A DNA stretch of 64,000 nt from Sipunculus nudus (lineage: Eukaryota > Annelida > Sipuncula > Golfingiida > Sipunculidae). Numbering within the stretch: the stretch's first letter is position 1; each line of letters starts with the position of its first letter. The stretch is taken from the NCBI GenBank assembly GCA_026874595.1, contig CM049316.1, positions 2,544,001-2,608,000 of the forward strand, given 5' to 3'. This document shows, one piece after another, positions 42,191-55,150 of the stretch. The notes under the pieces are model-generated. The model was not told the DNA's origin, made no database searches, and worked only from the letters and a program-made list of their open reading frames with translations. Made by a program: the position numbers and the translations under genes.

Positions 42191-45100
42191 TAGCTCAGCT
42201 GACTATAAGTCATCTGAGCTATAGTCGTGGTCCATTGTCCGTCGTCCGTCCGTCTGTCCGTCCGTCCGTCCGTCCGTAGATGTGGCACGTTTTGAAACCG
42301 TAAGACCTAGGAATCCAAAATTTGGCATAATGTTAGATGTCCCCAAGATCTCCTACCAAGCCGAAAACTGGGTGTTTGCAACTTCGTTCCTTTGAGAAAT
42401 TAAGGAAAAACCTCAATTTTTTATTAAAAACCTATTTTCACATTTCAGGACTGCCTAATATCAAAACCACTCATCTGTTTTACCTCATATTTACCATAAA
42501 TATTTCTCTATATAGTTCCTATGTACATGCCAGAAATTATGTCTGTATTATTTAATTTTAAAAAGTTATGGGCCCAAACATGATGCATTTTGTAAAAAAT
42601 CAGAAAAGATATTTGATCACTTAACACAAAAAATGTTAATGCTATGGACCTTTTTTCCAGTAATATAACTTTAATTAATCAAAATTAAATTGTATACCCA
42701 AAATTAGATGAAAATCTTTTAAATTTTTTAAAATATTAATAAAAATAAAAAATTGGTACCTTAAATTTTGCCCAACTTTGACCATGGCACGTTTTTTTCC
42801 TGTAAGTACTGTGGATTTAATTTTCACAGCATGTTTTTGTTAGCATTTCAACTGTTAACACCAAAAATTTGAAACCAGTTGATCAAAAACTGCAGATTTT
42901 AATCAAGTTTTCAAGCACCATGTAACATATTGTTTACATCAAGCTAGTGTTATGCAGTTTGCAAGAGCTCAGCTCCCCAGCTTCAGCTCTAAATTCCTTA
43001 AATTCGGCATACAGTTAGATGTCTCCAAAATGCCCTACCATGCCAAGAATTTGGTCACTAGGACATTCGAGATATTAATGAAAAACTTCATTTTTCCATT
43101 AAAAACACATTGTTACACTTCAAGACTGCCTAATATCAAAACCACTGATCTGACTTTAATCATAAATAATATACATATTTTTCATTCACTATGCACATGC
43201 CAGAATGATGTCAGTATTGTGTAATTGTTTTAAGTTATGGGCCCAAACATAATGCACTTTGTAAAAAATCAAGAAATATATTTACTCCCTTAACAAGAGC
43301 ATTGCTGAAGCTAGAGATTTTTTTTGTCAGGGATGTAACATTATTTAATCTAGATTCAATTGAATACCCAAAATTAGTTCTGAATTTTTCAAATTTTATT
43401 TAGTATAAATATAAAATTAGTACCTTAAATTTTGCCCAACTGTGACCATGGCACGTTTGTTTCCCGTGAGCACTGTTGATATAATTTTCATATCATGTAC
43501 ACATAAGCATTTCAGCTTTTTAGTTAAGAAAGCTGAAAGAAATTGGCCAAAAATTGTAGCTTTTATTAATGTTTTTTATGAGACCCTGTCAGACTTTGGC
43601 TCTCCCCAGCCCCTCTTGAGTCACTTGTATGTTGACCTTGTTGACCTTTCATCAAATTATGCACGCTTGAGGCGAGGCATACATGGAATCCGGGCAGCTT
43701 ATGGCAAGCCACAGGTGATCCAGGTGTCCAACCCAACTCATCTAGTAGTTTTAACCAAGAACATAACAAAAAACAATAAATTAATATATTTTTATTGGTT
43801 TTTAATAACAAATTAAAGAAAAATAGAAAAGGAATTTGTTAATAACAGGAAATTAACTTGCAGTTACTGATGATATAAGAATCTTGTATCGATGGGTAGA
43901 ATGTCACATATTCCAAATAACACCATGCAGTCACCTATGGCATTTTTCAGTTCAAATTTAATGATAAAGAAGTAAATCATATTATTCATTACTAATCATT
44001 AGGGATCATATGAAGGAAATTAGACAAAGATGCAGTTGATAATATTAATCTAGATTCCTGCTGTGTCTAGTGTGTACATTGATGTGAAATTAGTCCAAAA
44101 TGAATTTTTTACAGTTATTTTTTAATATAAATAAAAGCCATAAAACCAGGTACTTATGATCATTATTTAAATGTGTGAATTTTGTATATTCTGGATTCTC
44201 AACATCATTGTTTGGTGAAAACTGAATAAATTCCAGAAATGGTGCAAATACTTTGTAATTGTATTTAAATACGAATATGATTTTGTACTCCATTATAAAA
44301 TTTCTTGCAGAAAGAATGGGAATTCAGGTAAAAATGAAAATATATGAATACTCCTGCAGATACTTTCAAAATGTATTCATGAATGCATTCATGAATATAT
44401 TCTTTAATATTATTTTAATAATTTTCTGTAACTGCTGTGGATTTAATTTTCAAGGCATGTTTTTGTTAGTATTTAAACTGTTAACACCAAAAATTTGAAA
44501 CCAGTTGATCAAAAACTGCAGATTTTATTCAAGTTTTCAGGCACCATGTCACATATTGTTTACATCAAGCTAGTGTTATGCAGTTCGGTAAAGCTCAGCT
44601 CCCCAACTTCAGCTCTCAGTTCCTAAAATTTGGCATACAATTAGATGTCTCAAAAATCCCCTACCATGCCAAGAATTTGATCACTAGGACTTAATACCTT
44701 CGAGATATTAATGAAAAACTTCATTTTTCCATTAAAAACCCATTGTTACACTTCAAGACAGCCTAATATCAAAACCACTGATCTGACTTTAATCATATAT
44801 AATATACATATTTTTCTATATATTCTCTATGCACATGCCAGAAATGATGTCAGTATTGCGTAATTGTTTTAAGTTATGGGCCCAAACATAATGCACTTTG
44901 TAAAAAATCAAGAAATATATTTACTCCCTTAACAAGGGGATTGCTGAAGCTAGAGATTTTTTGTCAGGGATGTAACATTATTTAATCAGGATTCAATTGA
45001 ATACCCAAAATTAGTTCTGAAATTTTCAAATTGTATAAGTTATCAGTATAAATATAAAATTAGTACCTTAAATATTGCCCAACTTTGACCATGGCATGTT

Positions 45101-46462
45101 TGTTTCCTGTGAGTACTGTTGATATAATTTTCATATCATGCACACATAAAGATTTCAGCTTTTTAGTTTGAAAAGCTGAAAGAAATTGGCCAAAAATTGT
45201 AGCTTTTATTAATGTTTTTATGAGACCATGTCAGACCTTGGCTCTCTGTAGCACCTCTTGAGTCACCTGTATGTTGACCTGGTTGAACTTTCAGCAAATT
45301 ATGCATGCTTGAGGCGAGACATAAACTGGGGCGTCCAGGCAGCTTATTATATAATGGCCAGCCACAGTTGATCTAGGTGTCCAACCCAACTCATCTAGTA
45401 GTTTTAACCAACAACATAACAGTAAACAATAAATTAATAAATTTTTATTGGTTTTTAATAACAAATTAAAGAAAAATAGAAAAGGAATTTTTTAGTTGAT
45501 AATAACAGGAAATTAACTTGCAGTTACCGATGATATAAGAATCTTGTATCAATGGATAGAATGTCATGTATTCCAAATAACACCATGCAGTCACCTATGG
45601 TATTTTTCAGTTCAATTTTAATGATAAAAAAGTAAATCATATTATTCATTACTAATCATTAGGGATCATATGAAGGAAATTAATGATAGACAAAGATGCA
45701 GTTGATAATATTAATCTAGATTCCTACTGTGTCTAGTGTGTACATTGATGTGAAATTAGTCCAAAATAAATATATTACATATTTTTTTTAATATAAATAA
45801 AAGCCATAAAACCAGGTACTTATGATCATTATTTAAATGTGTGAATTTTGTATATTCTGGATTCTCAACATCATTGTTTGGTGAAAACTGAATAAATACC
45901 AGACATGGTGCGAATACTTTGCAATTGTATTTAAACACGAATATGAATATGTACTCCATTATAAAATTTCTTTCATAAGAATGGGAATTCAGGTAAAAAT
46001 GAAAGTATATGAATACCAGTGCAAATATTTTCAAAATGTATTAATGAATGCATTCATGAATATATTCTTTAATATTATTTTAATAATCATTTCAGTCATA
46101 TTTTATTTGAAAAAATCATACTATTCTCTTATCATTTTTAATAAAAATTATATTTAGGACAATATTTGTAATTTTTCTAATAAATAGTTAAACTCTTATA
46201 TTATATGTTCTGCTTATATTAGTTATATGGCCAAGTCAAAATCTGTGTGACAATCCCACTCCATTTGTTAATGAAATAAATGAAATTAATCCTCTTTCCT
46301 GTCTCCAAAGGTACTATCAAAATCATACATAAGCTAAACAACAACAACTCATAATACAGCTTATTTTTATTACCATATAAAACCAGCATGTGCCTCATTT
46401 CTAAATCATATTTTTTTATCATATATATCAGCTGAGCGCCGTGGCCCATAGGTCCCTTGTTT
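42191..46462 (+). mobile_element. Non-autonomous dispersed element, copy B, with internal 1.6-kb duplication
   Basis: Same head hairpin (AGCTCAGCTGACTATAAGTC from about 42192), shorter CCGT tract, same interior and same tail (GCCCATAGGTCCCTTGTTT near 46462) as copy A. It is longer because about 42800-44420 is repeated, with more divergence, at about 44424-46060. Copy A has a single unit. No transposase frame. Confidence 0.85.
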
Positions 46463-46800
46463 ATGAACGCTATAACTTTTGACATATTTTCATGAAATTC
46501 AACTTTAGAAATGTCAATACCAACATCTCGGTCAAGTTAAAAAAAACCAGTGACATTGAGCATCACCAAGGTCAAATCGGATGAAAACATCTCAAGGAAC
46601 CCCATAGCGTTTGAAGTATCTCATAGTTTTTCCTCAAATATGAAAAACTAATTGTTTTAATTAAGTTCCTTGAGGAGCGCGAATACTGGTGACCTTGACA
46701 TAGATCATTAAGGTCAAATCAGCCAGAACAGAAATTATTTGTAAACGCTGTGACTTTTGAAATAGTTTGAAATTAATACTCCCTTCATGTTTATGCACAA
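46463..46800 (+). repeat. Fragment of older dispersed repeat, right part
   Basis: Continuation of the repeat at 41811-42190, with further 'GGTCAAATCAGCCAGAACAG' and GTGACCTTGAC phrases. It shows nesting of copy B within an older repeat. Confidence 0.5.
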
Positions 46801-47519
46801 CATACACTCTCCATCAAACTATATCTTGCAAAACCATCTAACATGTCAATGTGTCCTACTAAGCATATTTACAAACCTGCACTGGGGAGGGGAGACGTCC
46901 TATTGTTTTTGCCTCCCAAAAACGACCCTCCCCTAGTTAAATTCCTTTTAGTTTCAATCGGGATTAGCATGGTTTCAAGGATTGATTTAACGTGCATCAT
47001 TCTTTGAACGGAATGCTTGAGTACCGACCCAATGGACACTAGATGTGTGCAAGAATTAAGTTTCACATTTCAGCACAGGGAGTACTTGGTTGATGTGATC
47101 CGTCCGCTGTTAGCAGACATGTAACATTGTTTTCAGCTATTTGAAAACGATATCATGCCTTGTTTGTCACATTGTGGTTTTGTGTTCTGGGTGTATCTGG
47201 ATGGCTTCTTACACGAGTTGGTCAGCGTTGGATGCTCTCAATGCGTAACACATGAAAATGCACAACATTCTTTGTCCGAGAGAATTATAAATAACCCCCT
47301 ATTATATCAGAAATCCATATTTTCACGGCAAATCAACAAAGACCTTAATTTATTTTATTCTCGGATGACGGTTTCCTGTAGCCCCAAGTGATTTATAGAA
47401 GATATTTTCCCACGACAACAACACAAACATGTTTTATGCTCTAAACTACGAACGATGTTATTGCCACATTTATGACCTAAAAAATAATGACTGAATATGG
47501 AACATGAAAGAACCGTGGC
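46801..47519. other. Non-coding
   Basis: No recognised feature. Short frames only. Confidence 0.5.
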
Positions 47520-49318
47520 AGATACACACAACTTGTTGTGGATCTTGATATTTAGTTAACATCCGTGGAGTAACATTTGCATGGTCTTTGTTTATTAAGT
47601 TTATATCCATGGAGTTACAATCTTTGTATTAAGTTAACATCCGTGGAATGACAGTTGGTCTTGGTTTATTAAGTTTCCATTCGTGGAGTGACTGTTGGTC
47701 TTCGTATTTAGTAAACATCCGTGTAGTGACAGTTATAGGACTTGATGTTACAAATTTCTCAGATCCAATGTGGCTTATCGCATTGCAGAAAACCTTTTGT
47801 ACATTATAAGATTTTCTATGTTTGTAACCTATCACAATGTGATTTTTATTTTAAATATAGTATATATATATATTCTATATAGTATGCACCCTGACATATA
47901 CACATTATTAGTTTATATTGAGATTACATAAAGATTCTTTACCAAAAAAATGTTGGGCCTGTAACATTTGAACCGGGCCTGCAAGTTTAGGACAATACAG
48001 GCCCGGCTGGCCAGTACCATCCAATGCTTAGTCGCAAACACTGATGGAGTGACAGTTGGTCTTTGTATTAAGTTAACATCCATGGAGTGACAGTTGGTCA
48101 TTGTTTATTAAGTTTACATCCGTGGAGTGACTGTTGGTCTTTGTATTTAGTAAACAACAGCAAAATGACAGTTGGTCTTTGTATTAAGTTATCATCCGTG
48201 GAGCGACAGTTGGTCCTTTTTTTATTAAGTTTACATTCGTGGAGTGACTGTAGGTCTTTGAATTTAGTAAACATCCGTGGAGTGACAGTTGGTCTTTGTA
48301 TTTAGTAACAACTATGGAGTGACAGTTGGTCTGTGTATTTAGTGAACATCCGTGGAGTGACAGTTGGTCTTTGTATTTAGTTAACCTCCGTGGAGTGACA
48401 GTTGGTCTTTGTATTTAGTAACAACAGTGGAGTAACAGTTGGTCTTTCTTTATTAAGTTTACATTCATGGAGTGACTGTTGGTCTTTGTTTATTAAGTTT
48501 ACATTCGTGGAGTGATTCTTGGTCTTTGTATTAAGTAAACACCCGTGGAGTGACAGTTGGTCTTTGTATTTAGTTAACATCCGTGGAGTGACAGTTGGCC
48601 TTTGTATTTAGTAACAACTGTGGAGTGACAGTTGGTCTTCGTATTAAGTAAACATACGTGGAGTGACAGTTGGTCTTTGTATTTAGTAAACAACCGTGGA
48701 GTGACAGTTGGTCTTTGTATTTAGTAACAACCGTGGAGTGACAGTTGGTCTTAGTATTTAGTAAACACCCATGGAGTGACAGTTGGTCTTTGTATTTAGT
48801 AACATCCGTGTAGTGACAGTTGGTCTTTGTATTTAGAAAACACCCGCGGAGTAACAGTTGGTCTTTGTATTTAGTAACATCCATGGAGTGACAGTTGGTC
48901 TTTGTATTAAGTTATCATCCGTGGAGCGACAGTTGGTCTTTTTTTTTATTAAGTTTACATTCGTGGAGTGACTTTTGGTCTTTGTATTTAGTAAACATCT
49001 GTGGAGTGACAGTTGGTCTTTGTATTTAGTAACATCTGTGGAGTGATAGTTGGTCTGTGTATTTAGTGAACATCCGTGGAGTGACAGTTGGTCTTTGTAT
49101 TTAGTAACATCTGTGGAGTGACAGTTGGTCTGTGTATTTAGTGAACATCCGTGGAGTGACAGTTGGTCTTTGTTTATTAAGTTTACATCCGTGGAGTGAC
49201 TGTTGGTCTTTGTATTTAGTAAACAACAGCAAAATGACAGTTGGTCTTTGTATAGAGTTAACATCCATGGAGTGACAGTTGGTCTTTGTATTAAGTTATC
49301 ATCCATGGAGCGACAGTT
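47520..49318. repeat. 36-40-bp minisatellite
   Basis: Units built on GTGGAGTGACAGTTGGTCTT then TGTATTTAGTAAACATCC, about 38 bp, with length variants (AACAACC, AAGTTTACATT). Sparse and separated by unrelated sequence at 47520-48050, dense at 48050-49318. The minus strand is open over long stretches, giving repetitive frames rich in Thr, Lys, His and Leu that I do not call as genes. Confidence 0.9.
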
Positions 49319-52300
49319 GTCACCCTTTTGCCTTATAGGTAAAGAGTCCTATCCTGGGGTTTCTATATAAAATTATGAGACTTTTGGATTTTAAACCTTT
49401 TCAACCTCATAACGTTTTAAATCACAAAGAGATGCCTTAAGACTAGTACCTGCTGTGAGTAGCATGTATGAATCATCACAGTCCCAATAGTATCTTCTAT
49501 ACAGCACTGTACATTCCTTTACAGTCGTTTTAATAAGAGAATAAGATAATATCGATTGCCTCTCACAACTATGAACAAAGTGTCTTGTTTTGTTTGGTCA
49601 TGTCGGTATATACCAGACTGATATGTCTTGTGATAAACCTGGCAAATTTAATTACGTCCCCGCGAGCAAGAGCGTGATTAGACCCTTTCTCGTAGCGAAA
49701 ATTGTAGGCACAGCTAGTCTTAGTTATTGGATCAACCTGAATGGACGTCGCCTTATATAACGGCCTGGCAGTCTGCCAGATCCGACCATTAGAGCGGGTT
49801 AATATATACCTTGAGACAGTCTGGCATGGTGCCAAGAAACGCAGCAGCCCCCCAAGCCATTGACGTAGGAAACGTCCAAAGGCTGTTTGTAAGCAGTAAG
49901 CAAACGCAGCCCCTGGCAAATATATCGAAAAGCCTGATTGTTCAGCCTGGCCTTGAGGCTGGCGATCTCGGCTAACTAGGTCTGGAACTCGATTCTATTC
50001 ATAGACAAATTCCACATAACGTTACGGGCGTCTTTCGAGAGTAGGCATTCCATGCCTGCCCTCTGCCCGTCTGTCGGCATAAATCGAAGCTACAAGCCTT
50101 GCATTGCGCTGAACCGGTGATGCCGATATAAACTAGATAGAGACATCTCCAATCATTATCCTTGTGTTAAATTTTGTGGGTTTTTTTTCAGATTCAGAAA
50201 GTGAAGATGTTAGAACCTAACCGTATATCGCCTCTGTATATTGCCAGCGATGTAATGTGTGCCTGACACATTTCATGTAAAATCAACTAAGTCCTCTTAT
50301 AATCCATAATCCGTATAGACGAGTGATTGACATCCGACATATGATTAGTCAACTGTTTGTTTATTGAAATCGGAGTGGGGACTGGCTGTTGAGCTGCCAG
50401 GGACATGGGTGATGATAAATAGCTGATTATTTCCTGTTCTTTGATAAATGGTCATGTGGCCTTGTGTCAGCACATCTAAGATAAATAGAAAAAATCATTA
50501 TTCAAATTCATTATTTAAATCAGTCATTTGAATTATTAAGCAGATACAAGATCGATATAGGCCTATAACTTTACCAAAACCCAATTCCCTCTCCTGGGAC
50601 TCCAGTCCTAAAGTTCAGCTGCCCTGTTTAGGATCATTCTGAATGGAACTTTCAAAGGTATGGAAATTTACATTGGCTTAAGATTTCAGGTATTGCGGAT
50701 GTTATTGCGACCTTATAGCAATTTCTCTTTGTTAGTTCATGTCGTATCCTGTTTCACATAAATTATTATACATACCCGACATGGTCGGTACACAAAGGGG
50801 GCTCCATTTCTCTGAGTTGATGTATTTATGACCTATAAAATGATGATTTTTGGGATCTACTTTACTGAAAAATAACATCAATAACATATTTATATAACAT
50901 ATAAGAAAGCCGCGAGAGCCCCAAAATAGTCATCAAGGTAACACGCATAACATGTACAATATCACTCAAACTACTATAAACTATAGTCTGTTCCACGGAG
51001 GGTGCCCATTGAAAATTGGCAATTATTCTCTTAAACTTAAATGTTATTTCACAATTTGACACTTAAGCTGATGAAGTGGCAAAGGCCTAATATGATGCAA
51101 AAGATGTAAAACTATGTAACAAAAACCAACAATTATGTTGCAACCTTTCGTTTCTTCTTAATCGTTTAGCCAAGTGACATGGCTTCTGTCATGGGTTTAT
51201 AGTCTCACTTTGACAATTATCTATGATATGACATTCAACAACCAATCAGCAGCTTTTAAATTTAATTGTTTGAGCACATGACCAGTGACCTTGCCCTTCA
51301 TCAGACTGATTGAGATGTTGTAAAAACATGACTTTTTTTCCTCAGATATTGATTTGAATAACTTAAATATTTTACAATGTATGGTTTTGGTCTCATTCTG
51401 GTTAATAAAGCCTATGCCTCATTCCTCCATTGCAGCTTACATTCTGGATCTGATCTGTGAGTTTAAAAAAAGATCAACAAATTTCAATTTGCGCCCATTT
51501 GTGGAACAGACTATAATATAAAGGATCATTCTTCCATGCCTAGTGCATTGAAAAGAGAAGGCTTGATAATAACATGTCGTTCTCATTCTGCATATATCTT
51601 CCTCCTAATTCATAAGACAGCTCCCCCTGCAAGCCATTGATCGTCCGGATTAAAAATGTCATTCTTTTTGTATCTACCAACCGTTAATTTTAGTGGGAAC
51701 ATAATGCTATATAAATATAAATATATGCCAGGTATCTATAGACACGAGCGATGTAGATGAATATGTAATATGAAAATAAATGATTACAAACCGTTATCAG
51801 AGGCATGCAGTGAGGAAAGGAAAATGAAAGTTGGGTTTCCTAATCAAATTTGCAGAAATTACAACAAATGGAAGTTTATTATAATAAAAGGTGAGGTTTA
51901 ATCATAAATTATAAATTGATAGCCATATCAACATCCCCCCCCCCCACACACACACAAGTTACTTAATAACCAGTGATTACATTATTTTCCTCATTTTCTC
52001 ACAAATGGACGGGTGTGTCATGTATTCAATGATGTGTATATATGTCCATATATAATAGTGAATCAAAAGCTGTTTACTATATAATGATTGTATAAACACT
52101 GAACAGTATAGTGTTCTACCGGGTGGGAATATTAAATGTTTGTCACATCAGTCCATCCACCCACATGATATGATCCAAAGTTGCGTTTTCTTTACGAAAC
52201 ACCTCATTATATTTCCGACATATTGTTTCCATGCATGTAAAACGATGTTTTTTTTCGCTCTACCGTATAAGCAGACCATATAACACTAATCATATAGGCC

Positions 52301-52640
52301 CATCAGCCTCCGAACTCAATATAAACTAAAAGACACCTCTGTTAACGCCTGTAGCCGCGTTCAGCCCCCCCCCCCCCCCCAAAAAAAAAAAAAAAATCAA
52401 CCAATATCGCAACAATCCGTATTTTCATCCCTGAAATTCACTGAAATTAGTAGTTGTTATTGGCAACAAAATAATTTTTAAAGCGAAGAAAGATCCCAAC
52501 ACAAAACTTTAATGAAAATCCATTTGCACCGCCTATTATACTTGCTGATGATGAATTTATCAAGCTGTGACGTAAACGGAAGTGAACCGCCGCCCGCCCA
52601 CCTCCCTCGGCTAAAAATATTATGATAATTGTCATTTGTT
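49319..52640. other. Non-coding, no recognisable gene
   Basis: A 3.3-kb stretch without a convincing frame. It includes poly(C)/poly(A) simple sequence near 52365-52396 and scattered short frames. Confidence 0.5.
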
Positions 52641-52679
52641 GTTGTTGTCATTATTGATTATTATTATTGTTACTATCAT

Positions 52680-53020
52680 AGTTTTATTTAGTGATGATTC
52701 AGTGAAGATCAGTGTGTCGTCAGACTCCCAGCGCGTTTGTGGTTATTTTTATAATGAACACGGCAGATATAGTGGCGTTAATTGATTAGTGAGGCATGAC
52801 CTTTGTTGCGTGGCTAAAAATAACTATGTAAACATCAGCCGCGCGTGACTCAGCTGCAGAGTGGAGCAGATAACTGCTATTATGCAATTCAGTTTAAACA
52901 AGTATACGTCAAACCGCGTCACGTGACTTCCTTGGTTTTTAACCATGTGACGTTGACCTGCCGCACCAACTATACTGGGACCCTGCGCTATTCATACCTG
53001 CTGCTATAAATTTAAGTTAA
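52680..53020. promoter_or_regulatory. CpG-richer segment with regulatory-type motifs
   Basis: Contains TGACTCAGC (52846-52854; AP-1/antioxidant-response type), the palindrome GTCACGTGAC (52918-52927; E-box of the MiT/TFEB type) and CTATAAATT near 53004. It could be a promoter or enhancer, but no exon is recognised on either side. Confidence 0.3.
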
Positions 53021-53283
53021 CATGATCTCCGTCACCCATGTTGCGTCATATATATGGAGTGTTTTGTGTCACCTTAAAACCACAAGGTCGCCAGGCTGGG
53101 GGACAGTTTTTGTCCGTGCATTGGTTCAAATGTTAAAATTGAGGGTTGACACATCCGTCTGTGTCTCCGACCGAGACAGAAATCGAGAGATAAGTCAGAA
53201 GAAAATCCCGCTATATATGTACACGCGGAGAGGGAGCTGGTTAACGTCGTTCATTATTATTATTTTTATTATTACTATTATTG

Positions 53284-55150
53284 TATCCCCAGACAAAGTC
53301 GGGGGATACTATGTTTTCATACCGGTCCCGCCGCCGCCGCCGCCGCCGCCGCATATAAATCTTGTTGGCGCGATAACCCAAAAAATATTTCACGGAACTT
53401 TACCAAACTTTGTATATGTATAGATATGGGTAAGAGGACGACGCCTATTTAAAATGAGGTCATGACCTTTACTAGGAGAGTGTCCTTGACCTTGAATAGG
53501 TCCAATTTTGGGGAATATCACACAAATTCTTTAATATCTCAATAAATCTTGCATGGATTTATCCCAAAATCAAGTTGATGGAAGATCATGGAAAGGGTTG
53601 TCATGTTCCAGAAACTGGTGGCGCCACCTATTATTCTTTACTTGTTTTTGTGCCGTTTAATACCCCCAAAATTGCCACCTTACAGTACTGTGAGCATTAT
53701 AAGTCAAAAACTAATGGACAGATTTCTTTTATATTATGCATATACATAGGTATGGGTTATGGGATGATGTTTATTTAAATTGGGGTCATGACCTTTCCTA
53801 TAAAAGTGGCCTTGACCTTGAATATTGCCATATATGGTGAAAATCACACACCTCTTATGATATCTCCAGTGTTGATAGCCATATGGATTTCAAACATGAC
53901 TTATGTATGGCCCACCACTAAAGTAAGAACCCTATAGGTTCTAGGGTCATGAGGTCAAAAGTCAAGGTCACTGGACTGGCATTTTAAAAGATACTGTGGA
54001 TGCATTTTAAGCCAAACTTTCATCCTAGGTCTTCCATCTTGAATATATAGCTCACTTGCCAATAGTGGATGATCCATATAAATTTTGGGGTCACAAGGTC
54101 AAAGGTCAAGGCCACAGGAGCTATCTGTCCAAAAATTAGGTTCTGGATGATAATTCCTGCTTTTATTGATGTATGGATTTCAAACTTGACTTGTATATGT
54201 CCCATTGGAAAAGCAAGACCCAAATTGATTTTGGGGTCAAAGGTCAAGGTCACAGGACACATCTTTAAAAAGATGTGGATGCATATTCAGGCAAACATTT
54301 CATCTCAGATCTTTCATCTTGCACATATAGTTCTCCTGCCAAGAGAGGAAGAACCTTATCAATTTTGAGGTCACAAGGTCAAAGGTGAAGGTCACAGGAG
54401 CCATCTGTCCAAAAATTAGTTTCTGGATGATAATTCTTTCTTTTATTGATGTATGGATTTCAAACTTGACTTGTATTTGACCCATTGGAAAAGCAAGACC
54501 CGAATTGTCATGAGGTCAAAGGTCAAGGTCACAGGAAACCTCTCTATAAAGATTGTGGATGCATTTTCAGCCAAACAATTCATCTCAGATCTTTCATTTT
54601 GCACATATAGTTCACCTGCCAAGAGTGGAAGACCCCTATTAATTTTGAGGTCACTAGGTCAAAGGTGAAGGTCACAGGAGCCATCTGTCCAAAAATTAGT
54701 TTCTGGATGATAATTCCTGCTTTTATTGATGTATGGATTTCAAACTTGACTTGCATATGTCCCATTGGAAAAGCAAGACCCAAATTGATTTTGGGGTCAT
54801 GAGGTCAAAGGTCAAGGTCACAGGACACATCTTTTAAAAAAATGTGGATGCATTTTCAGCCAAACATTTCATCTCAGATCTTTCATCTTGCACATATAGT
54901 TCTCCTGCCAAGAGAGGAAGAACACTATCAATTTTTGAGGTCACAAGGTCAAAGGTGAAGGTCACAGGAGCCATCTGTCCAAAAATTAGTTTCTGGATGA
55001 TAATTCCTGCTTTATTGATGTATAGATTTCAAACTTGACTTGCATATGTCCCATTGGAAAAGCAAGACCCAAATTGATTTCTGGGTCATGAGGTCAAAGG
55101 TCAAGATCACAGGACACATCTTTAAAAAAATCAAGGTCACAGGACCAACA
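53284..55150 (+). mobile_element. Non-autonomous element: TATCCCC hairpin, CCG tract, tandem GGTCAAGGTCA modules
   Basis: Head hairpin TATCCCC (53284-53290) with GGGGATA (53302-53308), then a CCG trinucleotide tract (about 53326-53352). The body has about 280-bp tandem monomers: GTATGGATTT starts at 54171, 54451 and 54731, with a variant near 55019. Each monomer carries AGGTCAAAGGTCAAGGTCAC or a one-base variant. No transposase frame. The right boundary is approximate. Confidence 0.7.

Noticed and set aside
47520-49318. Minus-strand frames with repeated KDQLSLHGCLLNTKTN-like peptides
   Set aside because: The unit is about 38 bp with variable length, frames switch between units and the peptide is simply the translated minisatellite.
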